Shown piece after piece: positions 35,931 through 47,839 of a stretch of 64,000 nt of DNA (the first letter of the stretch is position 1; the number at the start of each line of letters is the position of its first letter). A model generated the notes under the pieces. The model did not search any database. It worked only from the letters and a program-made list of their open reading frames with translations, and had not been told where the DNA came from. Position numbers and translations under genes: made by a program. Origin of the DNA: Juglans regia (lineage: Eukaryota; Streptophyta; Magnoliopsida; Fagales; Juglandaceae); assembly GCF_001411555.2 (NCBI RefSeq), contig NC_049904.1, positions 21,775,370 through 21,839,369 of the forward strand, in the 5' to 3' direction.

Positions 35931-36113
35931 AATAGTACCTACAAAACCCACATAAGAGAGGTTCAAGGCTGCTACTCGATGAGGTTTGGAACCACATGTC
36001 ACATTGACCCAATTGAAGACCCAGACACTAGTGCTCCAGTTGTGTGCCAAAAGATGGTAAGGGTCATGAGAAATAGTCTGAGAATATTTTATTACAGTTG
36101 TATTTCCAAACAA
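35931..36113 (-). pseudogene. RLK-B N-terminal LRR cap (LRRNT_2), separated by the retrotransposon
   Basis: Minus strand reads TISHDPYHLLAHNWSTS, then WVNVTCGSKPHRVAALNLSY and VGFVGTI. This is the LRR N-terminal cap of EFR/Xa21-type kinases (the W..V.C motif). The signal peptide is not visible upstream. Past one TSD copy the frame continues as PPHNNFQGSIPDELSNLYW on the other side of the insert. The residues between IPPH and NNF are fewer than usual in this family, so a small deletion probably came before the insertion. Confidence 0.85.
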
Positions 36114-37810
36114 ACCGTAACAATACCAAATATTTGCTTGACTTAAGATTGCCGTGCACTAGGGGCTAGAAATATTAGGATATTCCAATGAAAAGTCATT
36201 CAAGATGTTTATTAATTAGGCATGTACTCTAGCACCCAAGCATCTAAAGTCGGGAGTACTATTGGAATCAGTATCAATGAATGTGATCAAATGGATATGA
36301 CAAAGTTAATGCATTATATATTATTTTTTAGTGAGGATCAAATGGATATGACAAAGTTAAGCCCTACTACTTCGTAACGAACAACCTTAGATGACATGCG
36401 GGTTGAGATTTTTAAAGCTTTTTTATTGAAACAGTTTCAATCGTTCAAAAAGAGGCAGATTAATAGATTCTATGTTGATAGTATTATACTATCTTGAGCA
36501 GTCAAGTCGTTGCAAATTGAGGTTATTTTAATTCAAGTTTTGATTCTTGTTTAGTTATTTTTTTATGCAATGATTAGGCTTTTGCATTTTCAGATCAAAT
36601 TCTCAAAGTTTTGAGATTTTTGTAGCGTTACTCCATAATAGACAATATGTAGCTAGGCTCAGGGCACTAAATATTAGTAACTCATAATAATATTAATTTC
36701 GACATAAAATACAATGTGGGTCACATACTATATCTATTTCATTCAAATTGTTGAAAATATTTGAGTAACAATCTCTGTTCGCCGTAGTTTTATTCCAAAA
36801 TGTCAATCTTTTTACAAACAAATTTGCCAAATGGGCCTATTCTGAAAAATAGTAGGGCATTTCGATAGTATCTACTGCCACATTTTCTTGTCCGGGATAC
36901 ATTTTTTTAAATCACTCTAGTCCTTCTAGATTTCTCTTATAATGTATTCGGAAATCTAAGTACTTATACAAGATATCATAAATACAACACTTTCATTTCA
37001 TTTTTATCAGATTGTGGTATTGTCTATTGACCATTAGATCAACTCTTTTTTTAAGAATAATAAATTCAGTTATTGATTGATAATGCTACATCTTTGTTAT
37101 CATCCCTCACTTACATATGCGTAGGAGACAAAAAACCATATAACAAATCAATCTCACTTGGCCGAAGATAATAAGAATACAAGTGGAAATCTAGTAGAGC
37201 CCAAAATCTAGCAATGCCCAGCCTATAAGTGTCGGGCAGCCCATAAGGATTCCCGTTTTGGACATAAGCGATAGACGCAAATAAATCCTATTTCAACACC
37301 ATTGCATCCAACAAATTGCTTTTAAAATTTGCACACATTACTTCACATAATCCAGCAATAAACTTCCACATGTAGGAAACTCAAAATCTTGCAACAACCA
37401 TCGCCCTATCTAATTAAGTACTCATGTATGCCAAGCCCCATTGCTCTTATTAGGGGAAAAAAAGGATAACAAAAATGAAATTCTATTTTTCTTCTCTACT
37501 TTTTTTTTCCTGTCCTTTGTGCCCTGTTCTTTATCTTCTATTTCAGTTCTTGAGATAAGCTTCATTGGGTGCTCATCTTTTATCATGATATTAGAACAAT
37601 ACTTTCCACAATTGATCAAGATGTCAAATTTCTTGTAAAATCCTCTATCGTTTCTCTTCTCTTACTTTACCCGTTCTTATTCTTTGTGACGGTCCTTCAA
37701 ACCATTTTTATTAGTCATGGATAAAATTTAGGAGCTATGCTGGTATTTCATTTAGAGAGGCAATCAATGTCAATGGGAATTTGTACTAAAAACAAGTCTG
37801 CTTACATAAT
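36114..37810. other. RLK-B upstream region and intergenic DNA
   Basis: 36150-36360 resembles 47650-47830 (GTGCACTA..., ATTCCAATGAAAA, GATATGACAAAGTTAATGC), so it is likely duplicated upstream sequence of the receptor-kinase family. The remainder, to 37810, shows no gene. It has T-rich and A-rich runs and short frames without family resemblance. Confidence 0.55.
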
Positions 37811-38010
37811 GGAACACAGCTTCGTTTGGTTACTAAACCCTCAACTCAGCCTAACTCATCATTACAATTTTTTCAAATTCTAATACAAAATATAATAAAC
37901 AATTCAATTTATTCAAATCCTAAAATAATATTAATATTAAAAAATAATATTCAAACAATATTTAATCATCTCAACTCAACTCAGTTCAACATCCAAACGC
38001 AGCCCGCAAA
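37811..38010. mobile_element. MITE, ~200 bp
   Basis: Outer ends CTTCGTTTGGTTACTAA and (reverse complement of the right end) GGCTGCGTTTGGATGTTGAA form imperfect terminal inverted repeats around an AT-rich core with CATTACAATTTTTTCAAATT. The same core recurs at 53332, inside the split MITE. Non-coding. I could not settle a TSD. Confidence 0.7.
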
Positions 38011-38959
38011 CCCATAGTTGACTATCCTCTGCTACATGCTTGGATCATCATGTAACAACGTGGTATTAGAATAATGTCGCTGAAATTTGGAAAGATTTGT
38101 AAAAGTAATAATTTTGTCAATAGGTTTAGGAGCTTTTGAGATGAGTTATTTAGATTTCTTTAGCTCAAAAGTTTGACCTCAAAAAGCTTCTTAAGGTTAA
38201 AACATGTGTTAATGCCTAAAAATAGCACAAGCAGCGGAAGGGAGAAATAGTCATCCCGCCCGCTATAGCGGTGTGGTGTGGAGCACCCGATGGTGGTCTG
38301 GTGTGACTATACAATGTCTATGCTAACATCCATGGTAGTGAACAAGAAATAAATATAGAGAAACTAAAAAAGATGGAGACACCTATTTACGTGACTCCGC
38401 ATAATGCCTACATCCATGGGTCTTTTGAGGGGGAGATTCGAATATAATATCATTGTTTTACAAGCTCTCATAGTCAATAGAGATCATAGATCTATTTTCT
38501 TAAGGTGAGGCTATCATTGGTGCTCTGGTTCCTAGGTTGAAGAAGCTAACGGAGAGGTCGAAGTCACAGTCTGAAAGAAATCCAGAAGAATAAGCCCTTG
38601 GAATCATCTGGTTCCCTCCCTTTTATCTTCTGCCCCTTGTTCCTTTATGTCACATGTCCTCTTATTTATGTCACATCTCTCATTTTCTTCCTGACACCAT
38701 GTACTTCATTAGCCTTTTGCTCCCTCATTCATTCTCTCTTTCTTCCCTCCTAATGAGACCCTTAACCTTGGGCTGGGCTTAGAAAATCAATTGGGTCTGG
38801 TATAATTTATCTCCTCCAATTGCTCACGATTCTTGAGGGCAATTTGCTCCAAAAGAAGACCTTGAGAATCTTTAAAAATAATATATGCAATCAAAATAAT
38901 CTGCCAAAGTCCATAGAGAAATAAATTCTAAGAGCAGGTCCATGGTTATTCATTTCACT
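38011..38959. other. Intergenic, no gene seen
   Basis: Unremarkable AT-rich DNA with short frames only. Nothing recognisable. Confidence 0.4.
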
Positions 38960-39400
38960 TGCGACAAGCGATGAAGATTTCAGAGCGCGAGGCTAGGCAG
39001 GAGATGGGCTCGACCATGTTAGGTGCACGCGCCGACCTTGTCTTGAAGAGATAAGTGGGAGGCTAGCTTGACCGCTTTAGGTACGAGCACGAAACTTGTC
39101 TTTCATGGGAAATGTGCGAGAAATAGGCTCAACCGAGTAAAGTGTGAGCACGCAGCTCGACCTAGCGAGATAAGCATGAGGTTAGCTTGACTGCGTAGAG
39201 TGTGAGCACAGACCTCGGCTTAGCAAGATAAGTGGGAGGTTATCTCGACCTTATTAGGTGCGAGTGCATAACTCGTCTTTGGCGGGAGATGTGTGGGAGA
39301 TAGGCTAGATCGACTAAGGTACAAGCATGGAGCTCAGCTTGGAGTGCGAAGGTCGAGCAATCAAGTGACCTACTTGTCCATTGAGTGCCTCGAGGGGTCA
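38960..39400. repeat. Degenerate ~80-bp tandem repeats
   Basis: About five units share GAGATAAGTGGGAGG, TTAGGTGCGAGCAC and GCTCGACC words with many substitutions. GC content is above the surrounding DNA. No frame stays open through it. Confidence 0.6.
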
Positions 39401-39429
39401 GGTGGTCCCTAACCTTTCCTATCTATTGA

Positions 39430-40720
39430 GTCGTTCTTGAACATAACTCAAACTAGATGGTTGTGGCATGAGTGTTAAACACTTAACATTTACTAAGGGA
39501 GATGTCGTTTGAGGAGTAATGTCGGGCAGCCGAAAGACTGGATCCTCGCTATGCCAATAGAGAGGTCAAGCAACCTAGAGATAAAACCCACCTCTTTGAG
39601 CCTCATAGGGAGGTAAGTAGTAGACGCATAATCGTTCTACAAAAGACAAACCAGTTAGCGTAGATAATTCCCAATCACAAGTGTTGAATTTTCAAACTTG
39701 AATCATCTTGCTACAGTGTGGTGACGATCTGGGACAGCGGTTATGGCATGATGGTAAATGCTTGGCATTTACTGGAGGAGATGCCATCTCGGGAGTAATA
39801 TCGGGTAGTTGAAAGACTGAACCAGCACTCTGCCGTGAGAGAGGTCGGGTAGCCTGGAGACTAAACCTACCTCTTTGAGCCTCACAGGAAGGTAAGTAGG
39901 AGATGCTTGACCATGTTGCAAAACCAAACAGGTTAGTGTAAATAATTCCCAATCACAAGTGTGGAATTCGCAAACCCGAATAGTCTAGTTGGAGTGTGGT
40001 GAAGGTCTGAGAGAGGTCGAGCAGCCTGGAGACTAAACACATCTCTTTAAGCCTCATGGAGAGGTAAGTAGTTGGGCAGCTGAGAAGTTGGACCCATACT
40101 TCGCTGTGGCGGAGTTTGGGGTTAGTAGTCAAGCAGCCGAGAGGTTGGACCTGCACTCTGCTGTGAGAGAGGTTGAGCAGCCTAGAGACTAAACTCGCAT
40201 CTTTGAGACTCATAGGGAGGTAAGTAGTTGGGCAGTGTGGGAAGGGAACCACACCCGCCAGTTGACATTACATGGAAGGTAAGTGTCAGGTAGGCTGGAG
40301 TTGGACCCAAACTTCACCGTAATGGAGGTCTGGGTGAGTAGTCTAGCAACCAAGAGGTTGGACCCGCACTCCGTCATGAGAGAGGTCGAGCAGCTTGAGG
40401 CTAAACCTGCCTCTTTGTGCCCATGGGTAGGTAAGTAGTCAGGCAGCCTGTAGGCAGCCGAGATGTTGGAACCACACTCCGACATGAGCGAGGTCGAGCA
40501 GCTTGTAGACTAGACTTGCCTCTTTGAACCCTCCTGGGGAGGTAACTAGTCGGGTAATTTGTGACTAAACTCGCACCTGCTGATTGACGCTACAAGGAAT
40601 TTAAGTGTCGGGCAGGTTGGAGCTGAACCTGCACCTCGCCGTCAGGGAGGTCAAGCCATTGAGGGGGCTGGACCCTCCTATTGGCTCTCACAGGGAGGGT
40701 AAGTAGTCAAGGCACTTGTC
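39430..40720. repeat. Degenerate minisatellite with ~60-bp core
   Basis: At least six copies of a core beginning GAGAGGTCGAGCAGCCTGGA and ending GAGGTAAGTAGTCGGGCAG (near 39552, 39839, 40010, 40165, 40378 and 40486), with variable spacers rich in GTTGGACCC and CACTCCG. A longer ~230-290 bp period is also visible: ATAATTCCCAATCACAAGTG recurs at 39664 and 39943, and a GGCAT...TTAC...GGGAGTAAT block at 39460 and 39747. Confidence 0.75.
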
Positions 40721-41861
40721 CCTATCCATGTGAATGCCAAACTGTTTATTCTGACGGAGACATATTGAGACATTCGAGCTATGACTGAGTGGTGCTGTGT
40801 AGTCGGTGTTTCGCGTTACAAGAATTAATTATGTTAGTAAAAATGAAATCCACATAAGTTTTTAGGGAGACAAACAGGGATGTTTTAGCCACTGTAGTTG
40901 TTTTTTGCTTGACAGAACTTGGCTACAATTGGTTGCTATTTCTTCTCTTTCTTACTATTCTTTTTTCTCTCTCTCTCTCTTTTCTTTCTTTTCTTTTTAA
41001 ACATCTTGTCCATCGAACGCTACACAACTCTGACCTCCTTGGTTGACTGTTGCATGGGATGTGTGACCATCGTTGCATCCCTCTTGGCCATGTAACTTCA
41101 TGGGCAGGTAGTCTTGATAGCAATGCTGAGGGTTTTTGTGTCTCGGCCTCATCGCTATGGAGTAGTGGTCAGAGGACTACCGAGGCGGAGGAGGTTTTGT
41201 CCAATCAATGTGTGAGAAGTTGTGAGTTCGAGGAAATTGTGGTTGAGATGTATAAGGGCAAGATGGTTTGGGCGAGGCGTTGGAGGCCAAGATGTGTTTA
41301 TCTGAAATGTATGTAGGTTTTGTGACTCAGTTGCTTGCATGACCGAGATGGGTTGATGCCTGCTAGTACATGGCCAGGTAGTTTCTACCTGAGATTTTTC
41401 TAGCCATGAGAGGAGGCACCGAATAACTTGGCTGAGTTGCTAACGGTGGCTGAGATGTACGCGATGGTCGTGCATGTGATGATTAGGATGTTGTCGGGAT
41501 GCGTGCATGCCACATGCAAGGTGGCGTTGGCCAAGATGTATCGCTGTCTTCAACTCTTCGTGGGCTCTTCAACTAGTAGAGCCCTTACCGTGCCATGGTG
41601 GGGCTAGGCCAAGTATCCTCGACCACGTGCACTCTTGTGCATGTGTTGCCAGCAGTGAGGCAACTACTAGTTGGGGGTGTTCCAGAGGCAAACGACGCTG
41701 GTTGTCCACAAGGTGGCCACTGGTGGCCTTGTTGTGCCATGATGAGCTGGGTTGAGGAGTTTTAGCCACTGCACTTGGCTTGCATGGAAAATGCTAGCAC
41801 CGTGTGGGTGATTGAGGACCACATTGGTGGATACAAACGACCCCAGTGGGCCAGTGGTAGC
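40721..41861. other. GC-richer unassigned segment
   Basis: Contains a pyrimidine tract (40945-41000) and several short frames that I could not assign. After the LTR at 41862-43982 similar GC-rich DNA continues to about 44211, so the LTR probably inserted within one older segment. Confidence 0.4.
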
Positions 41862-43982
41862 TGTGGCGCCCCTGACCCCCATGTACGGGAACACGGGAAT
41901 CAAGACACCCGGATGGTGACAACACGGTCACGCATCCCAACGATAGTGCCAAGTGTGTGTACATGCAATAGTGTACAATAACAACGCAGCTGATTAAGTC
42001 AACTAAGTACGAGAATTTAAACACAATCTAAACATCAGTAAAGGTTTAAAAAGTAGTTATACAGTCATCCAAAACAAAAATAATATAAGTCACAAATACA
42101 GATACGAGTGATCCCAAATCACTCCTCGAGAGAAGCTGAATCCTCAGGCTCACCCTCTGGCTCACTAGTGGGCCATAAAACGGTACCGCATGTAAGTATA
42201 AACCAAACAACTCACGAGATCAAAATGCATTAATGCAACCAACATGCATGCATATGATGAAATATGCATTATTCTCAAAACATCATTTTCCCCGAAAATG
42301 AATATTTTCCAACACACGCCAAAATCTCATTTGGCCCAAAATATCCGCAACACATTTTTCCAGAAAATGATCACACAATTTACAAAATTCAACACACGCT
42401 ATTTTCCCAGAAAATAGTCCATTTTACTGTATGCACCATGATCTCCCCTAGGAATCATCCGCACACCCTGGCTTCGTAGCGATGCCCAGTTCCGCACCCA
42501 ACGCATACATGGCCAAGCATCCTCTAGTCCCCACCAGCAGAGGGACCATAGAGTCGGCACTAGACCATCTCGTCCGATCCCATTGTCGCCCATCGTCAAT
42601 TCAGGGGACGTCACTTAGTATATTTCACTCCCGAGTGACCAGAGGAGCTCCACCAAGATAATGCCCCATCTCGGCTTGGGGTCGTGATACACATGCACCC
42701 AAAAACATTCTCACATGAAAACCCAGTTTTCATTAAACACATGAACATGAATGCAATTACTTGAAAACCCAGTTTCCTTTACAAACATGATCATGCGTGC
42801 AAATATGCAATGTACATGAACCGACACAATATCCAATAACCAACAATCAACAAGCGTCAACACAATCCAATCACACAACGAACTCCATTCTCCAATCCAT
42901 CCGACCCCCTACTCCTTGGACTCAGTCCTGCATAACCAACCAAATCACAATGAAATGAGTTAGTGCAAAAATACATTTAAATCACAAGAGTTCTTTAGAA
43001 AATACTTACAGTGCTATATAATAACTTCTGAAGGATCACAGAGCTGCAAGAAGTGGCAACACAGCAACAAAACAGTGCCAAATGCACTGTGGCCGTGGGT
43101 CTTAAAAACTCACTTTTGAATGGGTACAAACGAAGACCCGAGATTGATAGGGCAGGGCTTAGGGATGTCATTGAAGCTAGTGGTGGTGGTGGTTGGCCGT
43201 GGGTGGCGGCGTAAAGGGCGGTCGAAGACCACAAGCCCAAAACGGAAATGTTAATGAATGTGCTTCACCGGTGGTGAAGATCGAAACTGGGGTTGGGTGC
43301 ATTGGATTGCTAGGAGGTCGAGGATGAAGTGGTGAAGAAATGGTGGCCGGAGATGGCGCGACAGCGGCGCGCGAGTGAAGACAAGGTCGCGGCTTGGTGA
43401 TGCACGTGGGGGCTAACGGCGGTGCAGGAGGAGCTAAGATCGGAGGGGAGGGGTCACCGGCAGGTGGGGAAGGAGGTGGGTTGGGCAGTGAGGCATACGG
43501 CGGCGTGCGGCGGTGGTTGGGTGGAGAAGATGGAATCGCACTGGGGAGAGAGGGAGAGAGCCTTCGCGTGCAGGAAGAGTTGGGGAGAAAAGAAAATGAG
43601 GAGAAAAGAAAAAAAAGAAAAGGAAAAGAGAAAAAGAAAAAGTGAGGGAAAAAAATGAGGTCCAATCCTCACATCTTGAGTCACAAAAATGATCCAACGG
43701 AAACGATTTCAAAACAATAAGCAAAATAAAATAATTCAAACGTAGTGATTAAAATCAAAATAAATAATTAAATCCAGCATTAAGTTAATTTAATATGAAA
43801 AGAAATTTAAATACATAACAATAATTAATATTAAGAAAGCACTTCAAAAATTAATTTTCACAAAATTAAAATCATAAAAATAAACCAACTAAAAATCCAA
43901 CAATTTTAAAACAAGGAAATAAATTTTGAATAAATAAAAAATAATCCTACAGTAAAAATACACTAAAATACGGGGTGTTACA
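41862..43982 (-). mobile_element. Solo LTR
   Basis: Plus view TGTGGCGCCCCTGACCCCC to TAAAATACGGGGTGTTACA, same family as 17395-19338, with long shared blocks (GAGCTCCACC.AGATAATGCC). Flanks GTAGC (41857-41861) and GTGGC (43983-43987) differ at one base, consistent with an aged TSD. About 2121 bp; the right edge may be off by one base. No PBS or internal region. Confidence 0.88.
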
Positions 43983-44211
43983 GTGGCCGCGCGCCATGGC
44001 TGGTCCGAGTGGTTCTCTCATGTGCACGGTGAGATGCACACAAGGTGCACTGTTCACGGCCCCCATGGATGGGAGTTGTCGCGATGAAGCTTGAAACTGC
44101 TAGCGGGCCAACCGAACTCAAGGCAAGACGCCGCACGCCTCTAGGTGCACGACAACGTACACCCATAGGGCACAGTGGGATGTGCATGGCACTGTGCACC
44201 TAAATACACTG
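43983..44211. other. GC-rich segment between solo LTR and RLK-C
   Basis: About 230 bp with repeated GTGCAC and TGCAC words and no recognisable frame. It ends where LRR similarity begins. Confidence 0.35.
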
Positions 44212-44936
44212 TGCTAAAGATAAATCTCCTAATCTCGCTAGGTAACAGATACCGAACGGGATTGGACCTTTTAGTTTATTATCAGAAAGGTCCAAAAGTT
44301 GGAGCATGCTTAATCTTCCTATGGTAGTTGGAATATGCCCAACCAAATCATTGTCGCCCAGGGATATAAATATCAATCTACTTAAATTGCCAATGTCAAT
44401 GGGAATATTGCCCTTAATATTGCAGTCAGTGAGATCAAGTGTTTCTAGAAAGATCGAGAGGTTTCCAATGGAATTAGGAAGGACTCCATTTAGTGGATTC
44501 CTAGACAACCGCAAAATTCTGAGATATGCGTTGTTCGAAAAATACAAGAAAATACTCAATTCTGAATATTCAATAGTCAAATTATTGAATCTAAGGTTGA
44601 GCCGCTGGAGGAGCCTTAAATTACCATGTGTTTTTGGAATTAAGCCCGAAAATGAGTTACTTGACAAGCCCACTACAATGAGCTGTGAAGCATTAGAAAT
44701 AGAGCTTGGAATCGTTCCACTAAGTTCATTACCCCCCAAAAGAATCCCCATGAGACTTGGAAGGAATAGACCCATATCTGATGGAAGAGTCCCTAAGAGG
44801 TGATTTTCTACTATGGCTAACTCTTGTAATGTTGAGATATTGAATATCTCCAGTGGAATTGTGCCATTAAAATTGTTACCTCCCAGAATGAGATGCTCTA
44901 GATTCTGCAAATTACCAATTTCACTTGGTATTGCAC
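44212..44936 (-). pseudogene. RLK-C: LRR fragment of a receptor kinase
   Basis: Open minus-strand LRR exon of about 240 residues, starting after an AG acceptor at 44937-44938 (VGAIPSEIGNLQNLEHLILG). It contains about nine LRRs (LxxLxLxxNxLxGxIP) such as GNELSGTIPSSISNASQL and GNIPIDIGNLSRL. It is nearly the same protein as RLK-A but without that copy's internal deletions. The exon is cut at 44212 by unrelated DNA, so membrane and kinase parts are absent. The flank to its right (44940-45600) matches that of RLK-A, showing a segmental duplication. Confidence 0.88.
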
Positions 44937-47839
44937 CTACAATCACAATAAATCTATTAAAAAAAGATTTTATAACAAATCAAACATACAACTAATTAAT
45001 AATTAGTTGTAAGAGAATAATCAAGACTTGGAATATATACCATGGAGGTTGATAAGGCATGCAACATTGATAATTGGTTGAGACACCCTTGAGCTGATTG
45101 CAGTGGGACAGGATCGGAGCCACATGCACTCTAGTGGGTACAATTTTTACACAATCACAATTGTTTTTTTACATGTCGCACTGACTGGAAGAATATTTTG
45201 AGAATCCTTGTTAATATATATTCTAATTAACCATTGAAATATAATTTTTATCTTTCCATGAAAAAATCATTTAGTTTTATATGCTTAGAATTAATTCCAA
45301 TATCTAAAAAAAAAAATCCCAACTTCCATACACCAAATCGTATTGGCTTCGCAAAAACAACTTTTTTATTTAATCGAGATTGCATGTATACTAATCCATG
45401 GTCATGATATCAACATAAATCTTCGACCAAAACAAGACTAAGGTTAAAATATTACATTAAAAGAATTTAGTTGTTAACTTCTCTATTTTCATAGGTACAC
45501 TCGACAATGGGATTTAACAATAGTAGAGAATAATAATTCTAATTAAGTTTGCAAATCTGTCAAAACTGGATGTTGATTAAAATTATTGCTACTTATGGCA
45601 AATAAGAACTTGAAATAATCTTTTTCCAACCGTTTTCACATTGTTTTGTATATAGTTTGCCTCAAAAATTGATTTATTATTCCCCTATACATGATTATCG
45701 CCGCTTACATTAACGTGCACCACATGTACCCGTAGCTGACGGCGCCTCGGAAAGAAAAATGCCACATATATTGGCCCCAACTAGCTAGAAAATATATCCC
45801 CTGAATATATATACTATTTTAATGAAATGGACATGATCGGAAAGATCGAAGTATTGATATAGATAGGAAAATTTAAAGCTTTATCCACACCGACTTTAAT
45901 TCCATAGTCTTTCCTCTTCCACACTGATGTAATTTTAAAGGATTAATTCTTATTTTCTTTTCGCTTTATTTACTCTGACAATGCAAGAGATAAAAGGAAA
46001 TGTTTAATGCTAAAAGGAAGAAAACAAGATTCGAATTGCAGAATATCATCCCTCAACATGTTGAACTGAGATTACCTTTGGAGGTGTATCAATATTTAAT
46101 TAATTCAGAGTACCAAGAGGGGGTTGTGAGCCATTTGACTAAGATAGGTCTTTTAACATGAATAATGACTCGAGAATGTGGAGGGGCTTTAAGAATGAGA
46201 AATGATATTTTCACTATAGAGTGCTTAAGTATCTGCGCTTGTCTTGAAAAAATATAGATTTATAAAAAAATTAATTTTTTTTAATAATAGACTCTACTCT
46301 TTTTCAAAAAAAAAAAAATGGACGGCAGTTGCACAATCTATGACTGTATTGAAAGGTTGTTTCAGCAAAGCCAAAAGAGCAACAATCACACATTTACAAG
46401 TAAGAGATAAACTGCCACACTGTTGAGTTTTGTCGTCTATAGGGATACCAATATTATTTTCCAACAATTTATAGATAAATATAGAAATTTTACTAGAAAG
46501 AGCATGGTTCCAAATAAAAGAGTGAAAAGGACAGGGAATGAAATGAGTATAATGAATGAAAATGAAATGGTATGAAATGAGTAAAATATATCTTGTTTGG
46601 ATATTTTAGAGAAATGAATGGAAAGTAAATTATAATCTTGTTAAGGATTATTTTCCAACATTATTATTAATATACTGAGCAAAAAACATCATCATTAATG
46701 TGCCTTTCCTAATTTTTCTTTTCTAAAATTAATAAATTTTACTTTATTGAGATCAAATTTCACATATCATCTTCAATTGATAATCATTAAGATGGAATTT
46801 CAAATATAATTTTCTGTCGATAATTATATCAATCTGCAATACTACTGCAACCAAACAATATAAGTTACTTTATTAAAAAAAAAAAAACAATATAAGTTAC
46901 AAGGGATTCATTTCGATTATCTTTCCCGCTCTTCACACCGCCAAACGAAATTTTAATGAAATGAATGGGTTAAGAGATCTGTAGATCATAATCGTTGCGT
47001 TATCATGTGTAGCCCTTTCATTGATTTAAATATTATACATGTCACATGTTTACAGCTATAAATTTATTTCAAAGAATTGCTAGCTGGTGACTAATTTGTG
47101 AGATGATGAGAGCAAGATGTAAGAATTAGAGTGATAGAAGGAATAAAATGGCAGAAAAACAAATAACAGAGGATGAAGAAAGAGCAGTGCTCATGTATTG
47201 CTATATCTCGTCATTACTTTACAGACTGCTGCATGCAGCTTTATACAGAAAGAAAGAATCAAATCCTAACCAACTAAAGGAATAAAACAATTACAGTGAA
47301 TCTGTACAACAACGTAACAACCTTTGAATTTACATAAAAGTACATGACATATCAACAAAATGAGGGTCCATATGGTAAATGAACCAAGGAACTATGGCGT
47401 GTATTTTGCTCATTTGATGAAGTCTGAGCTTGCACATCAAAACCATTGATTTGTTCATGAGCAGCATCCTCTGCATGGTCTGGAACTTGAGCTGCATGCT
47501 GTGTATGCTGCTCTAATACAAGAATCCAAGTCTCGATCCATCCATCACTGCGTCACTTCCGGACAAGAGATTCTAATTTGCCCAATATATACTAGGGTCA
47601 CCGACATGTGGAAACATGTTTTCAGCTAGCAAGACCGACCGAGTAGCTCGACTTTAGGTTGTCGTGCACCAATTAATTAAGGGGTAGAAAATGTAGATAT
47701 TCCAATGAAAATCAACCATAACTTTGACAAAATGGATTGACCAGAGGATATTGGAGTAATGCCTGTATATATATGAATTTGACAAAATTAATGGATATGA
47801 CAAAGTTAATGCCTTGTATATTACTCCTACCGGCTGTCA
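44937..47839. other. RLK-C upstream intron/flank and intergenic DNA
   Basis: 44940-45600 is homologous to 25465-26090. 47650-47830 resembles the RLK-B upstream region at 36150-36360. Between them are AT-rich DNA, a poly-A tract near 46308 and 46875, and a 54-codon minus-strand open stretch (about 47515-47355) with PDHAEDAAHEQINGFDVQ that I cannot place. No LRR N-cap for RLK-C was found. Confidence 0.55.

Noticed and set aside
38960..40720. CRISPR-like array
   Set aside because: Repeats are degenerate, units and spacers vary in length, and the setting is a plant nuclear genome; it is a minisatellite.
40923..41985. Genes in the GC-rich stretch before the solo LTR
   Set aside because: Many overlapping frames on both strands with no domain; no frame has plant-like exon borders that I could defend.
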